Notes: generated by a model not told the origin, from the sequence alone. A stretch of DNA of 64,000 nucleotides from Paragonimus westermani (GCA_008508345.1 QNGE01000892.1:105094-169093), one strand, 5' to 3'. Positions 1-14,700 are shown, counted from the stretch's first letter. Made by a program: numbers and translations.

Positions 1-387
1 ACAGGAGATTTCAATGAATTCTGTACTACTGGAACATTGAAACCCGTCGAAGAAGGGTCCCGCGTAGTAAATACTGTCTTCAGTTAGCGTTTCCATGTGT
101 TTGCGCGCCAGCTTTTCGATTTTCCTCCCTTGAACCAAACACCCACCACCACTATGAACCAGTATGGGAGGTGTTTTCGGTCCGATCCCGCCAGAACTCC
201 ATGCGGCCAAGCTAATTTCGTAATAGGTGTATGGAGTAAGTGGGGGCAAATATGCTCCCATAGTCCGGTTTTCTAACACTGCTTTGATTAATATTGTCTG
301 ATCCAGAGACTTTTCAGTTTCACCCCAGCGGCGATAGAAAATCTGATAAAAATGTGGTTCTCCATTCCACTCCTGGTCTAAAATAGG
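1..387 (-). CDS. Exon J: FN3 domain 7, running off the window edge
   Basis: The acceptor TTGTTTTACAG lies at 388. The frame is open for all 129 codons to position 1. PILDQEWNGEPHFYQIFYRR is the C strand, the E-WNG motif being typical of L1/contactin/sidekick-like FN3 domains. AYLPPLTPYTYYEISLAAW is the E-F signature and PPILVHSG is strand G. The roughly 50 residues after this are not FN3-like, so either a linker continues or a donor near 140-150 (GTGGGT) ends the exon and the rest is open intron. I kept the open frame to the window edge; the 3' boundary is uncertain. Confidence 0.8.
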
Positions 388-3152
388 CTGTAAAACAATA
401 GAGTAGTATATTGTTCTTATAAATGAAGTTTCTGTGCTCTGTTGTTGTTCTAAACGATGACTGAACAGGACGGTGCACTATACCAGTAGCTGCTCCAACA
501 TGAGCAAAACTAATGAAATTTATGTACATGCTTAACTTCAACTATCAGCTAATTCACTGAGTACACTCATAAAAGCGAACATAAACAAGTCGCTTTAGTA
601 AGGAATGTTTTATAAAGCGCAAAATTATTACGTTGTAGAGAAAAAACGTTTAGTTATCCAAGGTCAGCTGTGTGAAACGTTTCAACCCGTAGCATACTCT
701 GCAGATTTATAGCCAATGCACAAAAGCAGATGTGGTCGCTATCAGAAAAGCCCGTAAACCAGTAACATAAAAACAAAAGGGTATATCTGGCTGTTAAAAT
801 TAGGCAAGTTCACAATGTATCACAAACAATTGGTTGGGGATTTCATCCTTGCCCATCAAGTCCTACACACGTTGGTTCGTTAACCAGCATAACTAATGCC
901 TCAGTTCGAAACTAAAGTAACAACCTTTCATGTTACTATGTATGTGCAGAGGGTTTGCATTTCTGAGTTGCACACTATGTAATGCAAGATGCTGATATTG
1001 ATTGAAAACCGTAGAAACTTACTCATGGAGTACATAGTCATTAGTGGTTTCAAGTTAGATGTTCTCTCAGCATAATCTCAACACAAGTCGGCGGCTAGTT
1101 ATCACAATACTCTTGTTGGTTTATTCTATTGTTTGATGTAGTCGAGTCCGGTCTGTAGTTGTTTAATTCATATCCACAATTTGTTTACACCTCTGAGCCT
1201 TTTCTTCACTTGCAAATATGTAATCGTCTGTTGCTTCACATAGATGAGAACCTAAGGACATTCCATCGGTGTAAGGAACGTACGCCAAATTTGGCATTTT
1301 GATCGTAATCTAAGTTTTGTGTTGGACTCATAACTAACTACCGTAGCCATCAAACTGAGCTGCCGACCGCGTCACTTTTCATATCAATCGGTTTGAATTT
1401 AAGTTTCTAATGACCAGATCACAGTAACGTGTGATCTCAAGGGTTCTGTAGGTCGCTGAACTTAGAATTTAGATTCTAGCAGATCAGTTTCTTACTGAAT
1501 TAGCTTACGGAGACATGAAGTTTTAAGCTTACGGATTTGAGTATCAGGGTTTGTCATATTCGATGGAAATCAAGAGCAGTCCTCTACTCAGACAATACGT
1601 TCTCAACTCCATCCCTAAGGTGGCGCTATCTTCGACCTTGCAAGCCTTTGTAAAATCGTTCATTTTCTCTGGATAGAGAAGAGTTATGGGATCTAGAAAG
1701 CTTGATGTAACAACGTGCGTGCTGCGTTGTGCATCCTGACTGAGGGGGGGACCACATTTGCCGAGCAAACATGAGTTACTCAGATTTAGTAGATTTTTGG
1801 TTAAAAAACTGTTTAGGAAACGTGTAATTGTTCCCTCCGTTCACAGTATGAACTCAAAAATGTCTTGGTGTATAATCGCTGGATTCTAAAATCTATTTTT
1901 CATGGAATTGCAAAATAAGCAGGCTTGTATGTAACATTGACTGAACCACTTGAAGTGTTTAACGGCGAAAACTCCGTTGGTACGTTAGTCCCTAATAAAC
2001 TGGAGACATTCATCAACTTTGCACAAGCGAAGCATAACCGTAATTACTAGTTAACTATCACTGTTTCATTTCCAGTCCTTTTCAGAGTATGCTTCACGGA
2101 CAACCACTTAGTTATCCGGGAAGTTACATTTTCAAAGCTTATTCATAAGGCCTAACACAATGGTGGTCTCATATCTCAAATGAATTATTCAAACCTGTTT
2201 CCAGCCTGAGATCCATCAAGTCCATTGGGAGGGCTCCATGGAAACAGTGAAGCAATTACCACAATGAGTTAGCTATTGTACAGTACCATGTAAGTGACCA
2301 TGAGCTCACTGTACGCAGCTCAGTCTTCATTTTAGTAGGAGGCGAATTTTTTCGTATTGAATTTCCATGAACCACATCCGCTTTTTGAGCTTTCTGTTTA
2401 GCATTAGCGAGCTTTGCTTTCTCAAGGATAGCTTGTTAAGGATGTAACGGTTCATTAGTTGCTTGTTTTGCCAAGGGCACATGCTGTTTCAAAGTTTACT
2501 CTCTGGAACACATTAGTAGCGCCATCAGTTGATTGATTTAATCGTAAATGTTAAGCACATGCATCCAGGACCCTTTCAGTATAATCTGAAACGTCTGGCC
2601 ATTAATAACGCTTTATGGATTTAGGCTTCTGTGTGCTACGAAGGACAATTAATTTTTTTAATAGAATCTATCAAGGTAGCTGTTCACACTTCAGATCACT
2701 CCATTTATTACCCATTCTATCAACATAACATTCTAGCATCTAACAATATTTGCCTCCTTGCCACGTGAATAAGTTCTATTATTTACTCCTTGGACTGTTT
2801 TTTAAGATTGCCTAACGCTCCGACTCCGGAAAGCAACCATAATATGCGATAGTTGATTGATTTTGCTACGGCGCCTTCTGACAGACAACGCAAGTTAATG
2901 AATTGTAAGGAAGTCTTTTGAACCGTAAGCGTTTTAAACATTGGTAACAACTTGGACAATTAGTCTAGGCTTTTGTCTGCAGTTGATTACCGCCACTGAC
3001 TGGCTTTCTAATCTTAAATAACAACTTACCTAGGTATAGAAATTTCATCCGTAAAATCGTTACCGTATTAATTTTGTCTTAGCGTGTAAAAAACCACCGC
3101 AATCAAGCAATGTCAATAATATTTGTTGTGTATTCCAGAATATAGCACTTAC
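388..3152 (-). other. Intron between exons J and I
   Basis: The intron is 2.77 kb, GT-AG, phase 0. I see only short chance open frames, no recognisable repeat and no other gene. Confidence 0.75.
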
Positions 3153-3390
3153 CTTCCACTCGACCATAATTGTGTGACAAACTTCGTGTGTATCAACCGA
3201 GTTAACTGCAGTCTCTCCTAATAATAACTTGTCCAGCTTCATGTGGACAAGTTTTGTGCGGACATGAGTTGGGGCTTGACAGGGTGCGGATGGCCGTGTA
3301 GACAGGATTGCTGATGGTTCGCTAAATGGACTCTGACCGTGATCGGACTGTGCGGCGATTCTGAAAATATAGGCCGCGTATGCAGCCAGT
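3153..3390 (-). CDS. Exon I: end of FN3 domain 6 and A/B strands of domain 7
   Basis: The acceptor ACTATCAACAG lies at 3391 and the donor GTAAGT starts at 3152. The exon is 238 bp: one base finishes the Gly codon from exon H, then 79 codons, ending in phase 0. LAAYAAYIFRIAAQSDHGQS with PFSEPSAIL is a very good FN3 F-G strand. After PSAPCQAPTHVRTKLV and a linker, TIMVEWK is the B strand of domain 7 with its Trp, and the exon stops one codon after the Trp, just as exon D does. Confidence 0.88.
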
Positions 3391-6300
3391 CTGTTGATAG
3401 TTTGAAAAGATGAAACATTAGTAATTTCTTATTGTAAAATCTTCAGCATTGTTTTATCAGCTTACCAACAAGCTTTGTTGGCCACGAACGCGACGAGGCA
3501 GATGGAACTCGGAAATGAGTTTCACTAGTAGAACATATAAAAATAAGTTCCCAGTCTTTGAGCCATCAGTTGTTTGTTAATATCTGGTTTAATGAGTTTT
3601 ATACTAACTGGACACTGCCAAGATGGCCACTTGGCTGTTGTAACCGAGATTAAACAACTGACCGCACAAGTAATGGTTGATAGACCCACCATAATAACGT
3701 AAAACGAGTGCAGAAACGTCTATAACTTTATTGATATTTTCGTTATTGGTAAACCAAGATGATAGAACTGAAAAATATCCCTTGATGAGTAAGTACAGTT
3801 TAAAGCGTGAACGCATTGTAGACGCACCTACCGTTTGCACGTATAGAGTGCAGGTTAACAGAGCATAATTAGTACTTTTGGATAGAAAACGTTTTGTTTC
3901 TTCGTAGTAAATTTTGTTCCGGCACAGTTGGGTGTGTCTATAACTCATTTTAAATATTCTGGGTATAATATTTGATTTTGATTTAGGGAGTTAGGCAGCT
4001 CATATCCAGAAAGAAGTGCTATCATCTGAAATTTCAACTACCTTGTCAAATTTGATGATGGTTAGGAAAATGAGCACCACACCACAAAAGCATAACCTTT
4101 AATATAAAGAGAGAGAAATTCGTTCACATATAACTTGTAAAATGATAGAAGACACCAGAACCGAATAAACCTTATGTGGAAAAACGCACTTTATTCTTCG
4201 CAGCATGAAGCAACAGAAATCAACCATAAGTCATTCACCCCTTGACTCAACAATGTAGCTTGTACCCTTCAGTTCTTTAGTCCAGATAATAGCCATGAAA
4301 ATTGAGAATACAGGATAAACATCGGGAAAAAGTGTGCTCAGTTTCATATTATGGGGATATAAGAGTGGTATACCCAAAAATACCGTACGAACTAGTCTTC
4401 ATTTCATGGATGTTGAACGTACAGCTTCAAATGAACCAGAGACATACGGCTGACACAGCCAGTAAACGAGCCGGTGAACGGAATTGCGCACATCGTGTAA
4501 CCTTTGTAGCATCGATGTAGTAATCTACTGTCTGCAAAAATGTCTTAACAGATCTCTTACAGACTAGTCGACCTTTCATACCAGAAGGTGAGACACACCT
4601 CGTTTCGATATTATCCAGCTGTTTTATCTCAAGGATGGTCGGTAGTTTTCTTATTTCTCCGACAACAACCACAAGTGGTGGTGTCCTCGATACACTCACT
4701 TATATGCCTTCAACAACAAGTTCGACCGGCGACAATGTATTGTGCAAGTAAGAATTAGAACGTGATGTAAATACAGTCTAATTTATCCTAAGCAATACTT
4801 GTTTCTACTTAAGTCTGTATGACTTTACGTTTTTTCCAATACAGTTAGGTTGGGCACTCATTTACGAAATACCACTTAGACGTTTGACGCAGGTTGTTAA
4901 AATTCTTGTGTGTTGCTCGAAACGCTGTAATGCAGTTGATTATAAAAACTAACATTAAAATGGGTCTTTAGAATAACTATAAGCGTTAGGCATCCGAGAT
5001 TGTTACCTATACGTGTTAGCAGTGGTTACTGGCCAATCAACATATATGCGGTTGTGCATACAGTCTATCAAATGTGGCTAATTTCACCGGTCCGTGTGTT
5101 TGCTGTATTTGTTATTTATCCAGTTAAGCTTAATAAACGGCAGTGTCTGAACCGAAAGTGATTACAACTCCACCATCACCAGCATCTAAATTCTGAACAG
5201 AGCACAAAATAGGAGGTATCATGCCACTAAATTGACAAATTAACCGGAAATTTTTCGGGGTGACTGATTTATCGTTTGTTGGGCTGTGCCAGGTTAAGTG
5301 GAAAATGTTTTCTGCTGGCTACGTTAAACTATGAGCTCACAAAACACAGTAAGCAACTGACGGTTTATGACAATCCTAGCACCTATGACTGAAGACTTGG
5401 CTGCAGTTTGCAAGGAGCGTGTTTGCTTATTTATCTGTCTTCTTGACGAAAAATCCCGGGACGGAATATCTGATTAAACAACAAGACGGATGAATGATTG
5501 TCGATTAATCTGAACGTCAACGACGTCAAAAATCATTTAGGCAAAAGTCACCAGGCGCACAGCGTTGTGTGACTAATGTGTGCGTGTCATCTTGGTGATC
5601 TGCAGCTAGTCATGGGTATTGTTTCCGGTTAGCTGACTGTGTACGTTTCTGTGCGTCGGATATGCAGTGCATAGCTGATCATGTTCGAAAACAAACAAAT
5701 CAGCGTTTCGTTGTTGATACTTCCCTTCAACACCTGAGCGGTTGAATTACAGTGGGAACAGATTAGCCAAGCCATACAGACAGACCTGAAAAATGGGTAC
5801 CACATTTGACATTTGGTCGCAACTATCTTTGTTAATGCTTGTTCTATTCTGTCCCCGTTGACAGGTTATAAACTAGTCCGTGTATATTTACACAAGGTAA
5901 CATAAATAGTGGATTTCTCGCGTCCGCGATGACAAGCCCTACTTGCACAGTTTTTGGTGGTGTTGTGGGTATTCCGCAGACTATTCCACAGACTAACAGC
6001 AAGAAATACGTTGTTTGTAAGGAGTGACGAGTACATACAAAATGGTATGACCATCTTGCAAAACCGATCTTCTGATCTCGCTACTCAAAGAAATATTTAG
6101 TTTGAAAGAATGCGGTCAATGTTACCAAGATGCCGTATACAGCCTACTGGAGTCAGGTACCACCGAGACAGAAAAGATTAGGTGCGTTAACTAGACTAAG
6201 AATAATTCAGCATGCTTCGAACTGTTTAAAAAATGGCTCTTCTTAACCGAGCAGTATTCAAGAAGCCAAAGAAAAAAAACTTTTTATTAAATTGGTCGAA

Positions 6301-9300
6301 GTTGGAACGTTCCGAATGTCCCTCTGATGAACACTTGTATCCCTCTAAAAGCATCTCTGAAGAAAGTAACAGTTATTGCGAAAAATGTGGGCAGTAAAAG
6401 TAAAGAAAGTAAATTAGGCCGAACGTTTTCATAATCATGAAGCAAAAATTATACCTGATATAATCCGACACATTCCTAACTAATTTTTTTGAGACAACTA
6501 ATGAATGCTTATTTCATGTATGAACAAGCTAGCTCACACTTTTTATAATTCTCGTTGATCAGAATAGATGTTAATGCTTCAGGGGAGGGTGTCATGTGAA
6601 CTAATTTCTGTGTTGAAGCTCAGATCGATGTGTAGCTTTATGTTGCTTCTTGTGACCGATGGAGTTAAGAGCGACTGTATTAGAAAGTCTTTTTCTCAGT
6701 CTCACCGAGTTTGACTTTTCAGATGCTTCTGAAGGTCACTACTTATTCTTTTCAACTAATATAAATGACGTATCAAGCTCAGAAAGTTGTTTTCTTGCTG
6801 CCAATAATGAGCAAGGTAAATGGAGATCTAAGTAGCATTACAATGTTCCTTCACTTAGTATCACATGATACTCGAGTTTCAAACTAGGACACACTGGCAC
6901 AGGCCCTTCGTGTCTATGACCTCACAAGCTATCCCTATTTTCTCATGTTGAAGAAAGTTTACTGTTGTGTTTGCTTCATAGCAAACACAAGAAGATTGTG
7001 GGTTCAACACATCTAACTGTCTTCGGAGAGGCTGGGATAGCTGAAAACAGCCTTGTTTCGACTATCTCTGATACGTGTCGGTTAACTCCATTTGCAATAT
7101 TTCATCTTCATCCACGTTCCAAATCAGGCCGCCTATCTTTAGCTGCAAGTTATGGCGTTATGTATTCACAAGCTGGGTTAACAAAAGCTTCAAAACATGT
7201 AAACCAGAGATCAACACGTCAAGAATTGTCGTGTCCATTCAGCAAAAATGCTCTGGGAACAAAGCCTACTGTAAAGGTGTTATAACACGATATTCAGTAA
7301 CCGAATACCTCAAGCTGAACATCGCAAAGTATTACGGGCAGGTGATCATCTGAGATCGATTAAAAAGCAGGGTATGATAGTCAGTATGTATGTTGATGAA
7401 ATCCAGTGTTGAGGTGCGGCAGCAGCGTAATGCAGTCAAATATACCTAGGGTACCATTATCAATCGGTCTTATACCGCTACCACTATAGCCCTATTAAAA
7501 TTTAACCCTCTCCCGGATACTGGCGTTAGATGACGACTGGGGTATAACTCATTCAGACACAGGTTATAATCCGCTACGTTGTGCTCAGTGTTGCTTAGAC
7601 ATAAAACTACGTCAAAAGCCACCTAATGGAAAGTCCGGTTTTCATGGCTAACTCCATGGTAACTGGTACTATGAGGAGTCTAGGTTATAAGTTTAAGTAT
7701 ACGTGGAGATCTTACTCACAGTAACGGTTATTTGATAAGCCACTGTCAATATTTTCGTACATAAACCCACTCGGTTTTTGAAGTGTTGAGGGACAGCAGT
7801 AGAGCAATTGTTGTTGATCTGATGTTTTGGAACATGGGATATTTCAAAGGGGTTATTAAATTGTCGCGGTTATTAATACTGTCATTATTATTATCTTCAA
7901 TGGGAGAACTTCTCACTGCTTATGTAGGTGTTTTTGTTCAGTGACGGCTGGTTTTCCGCTTATCTTTTGACGTTTAATCTTGTTTTCACTGAAATAACAT
8001 GATTTTTGTTAACCTATCTTTAATTGTGGGGGGGGGGGTTGAAAATTTGGATAGCAATATCTGTGTTTATATAATTGCAGTTCATCACCAGCCCATCACA
8101 ACGATCTATCATTAGACTCAATGTGTCTCCAAGTTCAATTAATACAACAGTGACTATGTTATTGCCTTTGCGAAACTGAAGTTATTCTGTGTTCTCAAGC
8201 GAAATCCTGGAAGCCAGTGAACACGATCCAACGTTGGAAAATGCATGAAGAAACTTGCGTCTGAACAAACGAAGCCTAGCGCAAGTTAGAAAGTGTATCT
8301 CACTCGAATAACCACTCGAACGGGCTGCCTACAAGAAACGGTAATACCATTTGCTACCCATGTTTCAGAGGGGTTAGTGACTTTCAAAACTAACGTACCA
8401 ACACGTTTCATCACCAAGCGAGGTGACATCATCAGTGCGTGAGTGTTTCGGCGTATAATTTGCAACCTAAATGCCAAGCTCGGCGAACATATCAATACCA
8501 AAACCATCAACCCGAGATATAAACAACACCACCACTATTCTCAACCACCAGAAAGGTACCATCACGACCGTAAACTATTGGATTAGTTGATAAATGATGA
8601 GTAACTGTTTTTTCAGTCCCGGGTCAACTTCCTTTTTGGTGCGCTACTGCACACTATCCATTTTCCCTGGGGTGTGGGTATACTTGCGTCATATTTCATC
8701 CAAACTAATTTTTAATGCTGTCAATAAACATCGGCATCCAGGTACATTGAACGTATGGCAATTTGAACAAGTAATAGTTAAGAATGTTGGTCGTAAGATG
8801 ATAACGAAATATGCAAACTCACCCAAAAACTTTTAACCTTTCCCTATCAATTAGAGTCAACGCGTAGAAGGAAAAATCAATGATATACACATGCGATCTG
8901 CAACAGTAGCGCAGGACATATGTATGGCCGATGTAAGCGTAATTTAAAGCCTGGTTCAGCGGCTGTTACCGAGTAGCTCAGGATGTCAGTTGACTTATAA
9001 GTGCGTGAAGTAGACCTGTAGCCGAAAATAAGGTGAGAGTGGATACACACACAGGCTGCTTACTTAAGCTAAACCTAGGTTGGTCACACAATTCTTTGCT
9101 CATTCTCACTATTAATGATCTGATTAAGCAACTGTTGATTATTGATTAGGTGGAGTAATTAAAACAGTAACAGATTTTCAAGAAGTATCACCTGATGTGA
9201 AGGTTGAATCAGCAATCAGCCCATGAGGAAGTCTACAACTCAGAATACTTAAGTATCGAATGCGTGAAACAGAATGGTAGTATAAACATCCACTAATGCT

Positions 9301-11316
9301 CGGAAGGTTACACTTCATTAAATCGTTGGGGATACCAATTCCCTGCGGATAATGATGTGGTAAACAGGTAGACTCTAATAGGAATGTTTTCCGACCGAAT
9401 GAGTTTTTGTTGAATGCGAAGAACACTTGGTGAGATTCGTTAATACAAGTTCACTTTAATAGTTCACCTTTCGTAATTCACCCACTCAGCGACACACATA
9501 AAGAGCTAATGTGTGTTATTGTAGATTTGCCAGTTAAATGTATTTTATGAAAAAACATGTACTCAGTGAATAACCATCGACTCAACGTGATTGTTTTGAT
9601 GACCAGGTTAACTGTTCAGTAGTTTCCATTTTATTATTTGCAGCTCACAGAGACAGGTTTTACTTCTGAACTAAAAAGCCAAACAAACAACTAACCATTG
9701 TTGTGTAGTTTTGAGATATACGTAGATAATCATCATATATATGTCCACACGATACAGCTCAAAATTAGCAAATGTGTGTAGGCTCCACGAACCGATACTT
9801 CGAGTTTGACCTAAAAAAGCGCTCGAGAAGTAAGGATTTTCACTGTTATTGTGAAATACCTTTAGACACCGACGGTTTAAGTTATCGATTTCCAAACAAT
9901 TCACTCAGCTGGTCGACATTTCAACACACGACACAATTTCTAGTGGGTTCATTCTGCTGAACATATACCAAAATATATCGATCTATCTGAATGCGGAAGA
10001 CAAACTGGTAAATCCAGGTTCCACCACAACAGGTTACACGGGACAGTATACACACAGAAAGTAAGACATGAAATATTTTAAGATTGTTTGTAGTCACATA
10101 TTGCATGGCTACAATGGTTAGGTCAATAAAAAAATTTTATCTGTCCAACCAGAGAAAATCTCGGTCTTTCCGGAACATAAAACGATTGTTTCGATTAGAA
10201 ATGATGTGCTGTCAGAGCGCTTGACTTTACCGTTATCAATCTTGAAGTGTTGCTTCTTTCAGAGTGAAAATATTTTGGCCAACCCATGCAGTATTACATG
10301 GCATGTGGAAAGATTTTACATAAACATTTCTGCCTCCTTCATGGCGAATTCACGAAGGGTGCTCTTAGCTTCTTCCAGCTATGTGTAGTACTCAAGAAAT
10401 GGTACCTAACCTATCAGAGGGATGACACACACGGTGGGTTACTTCGAAAGTTGAGTAATTGAGAGATGAATGGTTTCCAGAAATGGTTACTTTGGTCGAT
10501 GGCGAAAGCTGAGTATGCAAATATAAGATTAATCGACAGTTGAAGAATTGTCATCTTATAAGTTTGAGTCGAGCAGGCTTACCGATGCTAACTGACTTCA
10601 CTCACTTGGTTTGCCCATGGCTGTGCTTATATCTAATCGGTATGTGAGAGCTGAACACCGATTACTATTCTGACGATATTTTGTTGAACGATGTATTCTG
10701 AAATGAAAACACTGCGCTTGGGTGAGAGGACATTTTGCAAACCATTGCTTAAAGTATGCTGAGATCAGGAATATCTCCAAGGTCGCATGTGATATACGAA
10801 CAATAATGAAATTTTAGTTGGCCTACCCGTGCACGTTAAATAGCTTGAAACCTCAGTTAAATATCTAACCCACGACTGCGATTTTCAGTGCCGATGCTGC
10901 ACCCAGATTGGTATCACTGTGATAGTAAATATTCTCCCCACTTTTTGTGAGTCACACTGAAGGTGATTGTAGGCGGTAATGTACTTGTAACAAAACGAGC
11001 ATTGACGGCATATGCCACATGTGTTACGTAGTACGAAAGTGCCTGGGACATAGAACTGTCGTGGACATATATTACATATGGCATGACTTTCTATAGCACC
11101 ATCGTCCTCAGGTGGACTAACGGATATGCTGTTGAAATAGAAGTTAAGTGAATAAAGTCATATTAAGGTGAGTGAATACAGTACGAAGATCAGCTGTAGT
11201 GAAAAGCTGATATAATGCGAAACTGATCAAACCCGAGCCAAAGGTGAAGCCGGCAACTAACACGAGAATTAAAACAGACAGCCAAATGAGTTGAGTAGTC
11301 AAACCGAACAGCTTAC
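3391..11316 (-). other. Intron between exons I and H
   Basis: The intron is 7.9 kb, phase 2. It contains an 11-base G run at 8028-8038. A 114-codon open frame at 3604-3948 (minus) has no splice context or family resemblance that I can see. No other gene or repeat is recognised. Confidence 0.72.
8028..8038 (+). repeat. G homopolymer, 11 bases
   Basis: An uninterrupted run of 11 G on the plus strand inside an intron. Runs like this are often mis-sized in assemblies. Confidence 0.9.
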
Positions 11317-11726
11317 CCAAACACCTCAAACTCGCTTTCCTGCCCCGGCAATGGTGACGGTTCATATTGGAACCACTGGACAGCTGCATAGTCATGAGAG
11401 CTCAGGACGTCTTGTACAAACAGTAAAGATCGTGCATTCGGTGTTTTTGACAATGAAGCGACTTCTGCAAATTGCAAGGTATAATTCGTTAATGGACTGT
11501 TGTAGATAGGACCGTAGTGCGTGTCTAACGCAGTAGCTCCACCAAGTACAAGACTGGCAGAATAAGCAGGCCACGCAAGTTTCAATGAGGCAGTTCGACA
11601 TTGACCCAGCGCAACGTAGTTTGGTCCTGACTGCTGATTATACGCATCGAGAGAACTCATCCAACGGACAGGTGGCAGGGGTTGTCGATGTGGGGCGGAA
11701 AGGTACTGTTCGGGTAGTATATAGGC
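11317..11726 (-). CDS. Exon H: first part of FN3 domain 6
   Basis: The acceptor TGTTTTTTAG lies at 11727 and the donor GTAAGC starts at 11316. The exon is 410 bp, starting in phase 0 and ending in phase 2 (GG of a Gly codon finished by exon I). A proline-rich start (PLPPVRW) leads to ASLKLAWPAY (B-strand Trp), a long Gly/Thr-rich insert, then NYTLQFAEVAS (C strand) and ESEFEVFG leading into the E strand. A second donor-like GTGTTT lies nine bases earlier but would break the join to exon I. The preceding intron is 15.9 kb in this assembly, inflated by the duplicated segment described separately. Confidence 0.85.
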
Positions 11727-14700
11727 CTAAAAAACACATTTTAAGATAAAATAATTAGGTTGACAACGAATCTAAAATATTCGAAACGACAAGAAAAAAT
11801 AATTGTGGGAAATTTTGATTGGTGCTTACTTACTGAACTCCGGAAGAAACAAAGTGTTTCAGTTTTTTTCAAACGGCTCACTTAGTGATATTTTGTTTGT
11901 AGAATTTTGAAAGTCTCCCACGTTGATGGCAAAGAACAAACTAAAGTTGTCTGCCAACATTTGTATGAAAGTTGTTTCGTTGAATGTATAAACTGGAAAG
12001 TACTCTATTCAAAAGCATTACTTACGATGAGATTCTGTGAGCGTTTGATCTGAACGCAACCCTGGCTAATAGGTTAGAAAAATTCGTGATCCAAAAATTA
12101 CGCGAAGTACACCAAGCACAAATTGAATCCATCTCACATCCACATATGCGGCTGTCAAACTACACTTGTTTCAAACAACTAGTAAACCAGCCCACAAAAT
12201 GGCGAGGGCAGTTTGTTGAATTATTCTGTTGTTGACGTTGTGCATCTCCTTATAGGAAATTACCCAGAGGTCTCTTCGGGCAGACCAGATTAACAATTAT
12301 CCCATACAGTAGCAGAACACTTCGCGATAAACTTGAAACCACCGTTGATACAGCACCTTCAAACTGGTGGACCCGTGGTTTAAAACACAATATCATTGCT
12401 TGCCAAAAGTTTATGGTAGGTGATCCTCAACCCACCTCACTAAACGGTGGGACACCGCATTTGATCTTCAACAAACCAGTAATTACCCTAAGTCACATCG
12501 GTGAAAGTAGTCCAAACAACCTTAATAATCACTAAATAAAAACTAGTGTGGAAGTATATGCACGTAGTGATTATCCGTGTTCAGGTCCGAGGTATTTCTA
12601 ATGAGCAATCCACGTGTTTGTAGATGACTGATGTGAATGATAAAGTAACATAATGCTGCCTTTATTCTTTGTGCTGTACTGTGGTTAGTAGACACAACCC
12701 AATATTTCAACCAGTGCATGTTTATGGATAAAGCTAACAGTTTGACAAAGAGATGGACTATATCAAAGGGAACATATAGACACTGTATTACTAATTGTGT
12801 ACACAATGATTCGCTCGTTGTGACTACCACTAGAATATATTCTGATTATTATACTGTCAAAAATTAGACAAATAGTCTCATTGTGTTCAAACTACCTCTA
12901 CGCTATGATATCTCGTTTTTGTCGTGAGTGCAAATTATCATCATCTACGACCATTTTTTTAAAATCTTCTTTTATTTGTCCACACAAACAGAAAAGTGCC
13001 TAAAACCACCCTAAAATCATGGTAAGAACAATCGAGTGAATTACAGTCTGACTGAAAGTGTGTCGGTGAAAAATAGACTTAGCTATTCATTACATTGGCA
13101 AATTAGACAACCACAGAAATTTGTGCAATGTCCAAGATCAAACGGCATTATTAAAGACAGGGAAATTATGAACTTTTCCCTGTTTCTACACAGTAGATGT
13201 ACGGCATTTGAAAAACGTTTGTCTGGATCTCCTTCACGTTTCCTGTAAGAAATTCAAACCACAGAAGTATCAACTCTCTATTCTAGCTCTTGTTTAAGCT
13301 ATTGGTACGGGATTAACAGATTGCGCACTGTCACCATCCATATTGTTAGGTGCATAAAATTTGTATTATTGATATAATTTGTCACTTTGATTAGTCATAC
13401 CGTTTGGTAGTGTTTATCCACTCTAATCTGCTAATTATACTGTAGAAAAAAGTGACCAGCAACACTTTATTTTTGTTTCGGATTCGAATCTGGGGGAAGT
13501 GGTGTATCGACAGACCATTTCCACATTGCTACTACTTACACTGCTGGCAGGTAGTGCACACACAAGCCCGTTGGTGATTTTCATCTACCGTTCATTTCTC
13601 TTGCGCTCATTTTCTTCCCCGCGGAAATGGATCTACCGTCCGTGGCTGATCTTCAAACACCAAGGCATTCACTATATCATCCAGACGAACCAACAGTCCG
13701 ACAAGCATTATGGTCTAATTAGTTGCATGCCTAATTCTGAATGTCCTTATCCAGTCAAACTATCCTTTCACCTTTTTTCAGCAGATTACAGTGGACAGCA
13801 CTTTTACGGTTTTAATCACAAATTTCACACAACCATACTACAATCAACCTGAAATGTTTACTAATACGATGTTACTGTATCACTCAATCCTGTATTCATA
13901 TACGCTTAAATTACCACCCGATCGACGTGTCTGTTCTTCAAGACCATGTGTGGAGTTGTTTAGTTGCATGTTCCCTAGTGTTTTTAACAGTAACAACATC
14001 TCAAAAAACAAATTCTAATGAATTGTATCATCTAGGAATTTTCAGGGTTTCAAATTTTTTGAATTAGCTAGAGATTTAACTAGCGGAGGGTGGAATGGAA
14101 TAAATATGCAAATTAACTGTTCTGACAAGAAAGATCCGGCATGAAGTGGTACTTCGGGTGAAATATAGAATGTACTGGCCATCACGTTCATTTGAGCATC
14201 TGGATCTAATCTGGTTTTGTCAGTAAACTGCTAGTCCATAAGGTTTTATTTCTACGTCCGTTGTGATTACGAAAATATACGGAAAAACATCGAAGAATAA
14301 AACAAGTACAGAAAATATTGCAAAATAATGAAGAACACTGCACCCCACACTTTTCCTGAAAATATCATGAGTTAAAACATTCTAGTTACCTCACGTCTGA
14401 GATCGTTCTTGAAATAGCTGACGATGTCAATCACAATCGGCGTAAGACTGGACTCTATGAAATGATGATTAGTCTTGTCGTTTGAACACAAGTTAAATAA
14501 ATGGGAGCACTCCCAAATCGTCAAGGGTCACGTATTATGAAATTAGATTTTCTTTGTACATCGTTCAATAATCGTGTACAAAATAATCCACCATTTAGAT
14601 CACCCCCCTTTGAACAGTAAATTGCTTTGTAATATTTGGTTTATTGCCCTTTATGTATTATTGCTTCAGAACCGAACACAATAATGTGAGCGCAGTTAAC

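Noticed and set aside
3604..3948. 114-codon minus-strand open frame
   Set aside because: No domain signature, no fitting splice sites, and it interrupts the intron between exons I and H whose phases already agree.
8286..8510. Minus-strand frame considered as an extra exon between H and I
   Set aside because: H and I already join in phase 2 with a perfect FN3 strand; this frame has no FN3 pattern and no splice pair of matching phase.
11144..11316. Hydrophobic stretch (LIWLSVLILVLVAGFTF) just downstream of exon H on the minus strand, considered as a transmembrane segment
   Set aside because: It lies in a different frame from exon H, after a good GTAAGC donor, and exon H joins exon I perfectly, so this is intron.
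13499..13852. Plus-strand frame whose start resembles a signal peptide (hydrophobic LLLLTLLAG stretch)
   Set aside because: It begins with GTG, not ATG, no promoter or splice evidence is visible, and nothing downstream is recognisable. Hydrophobic runs are common in AT-rich frames.
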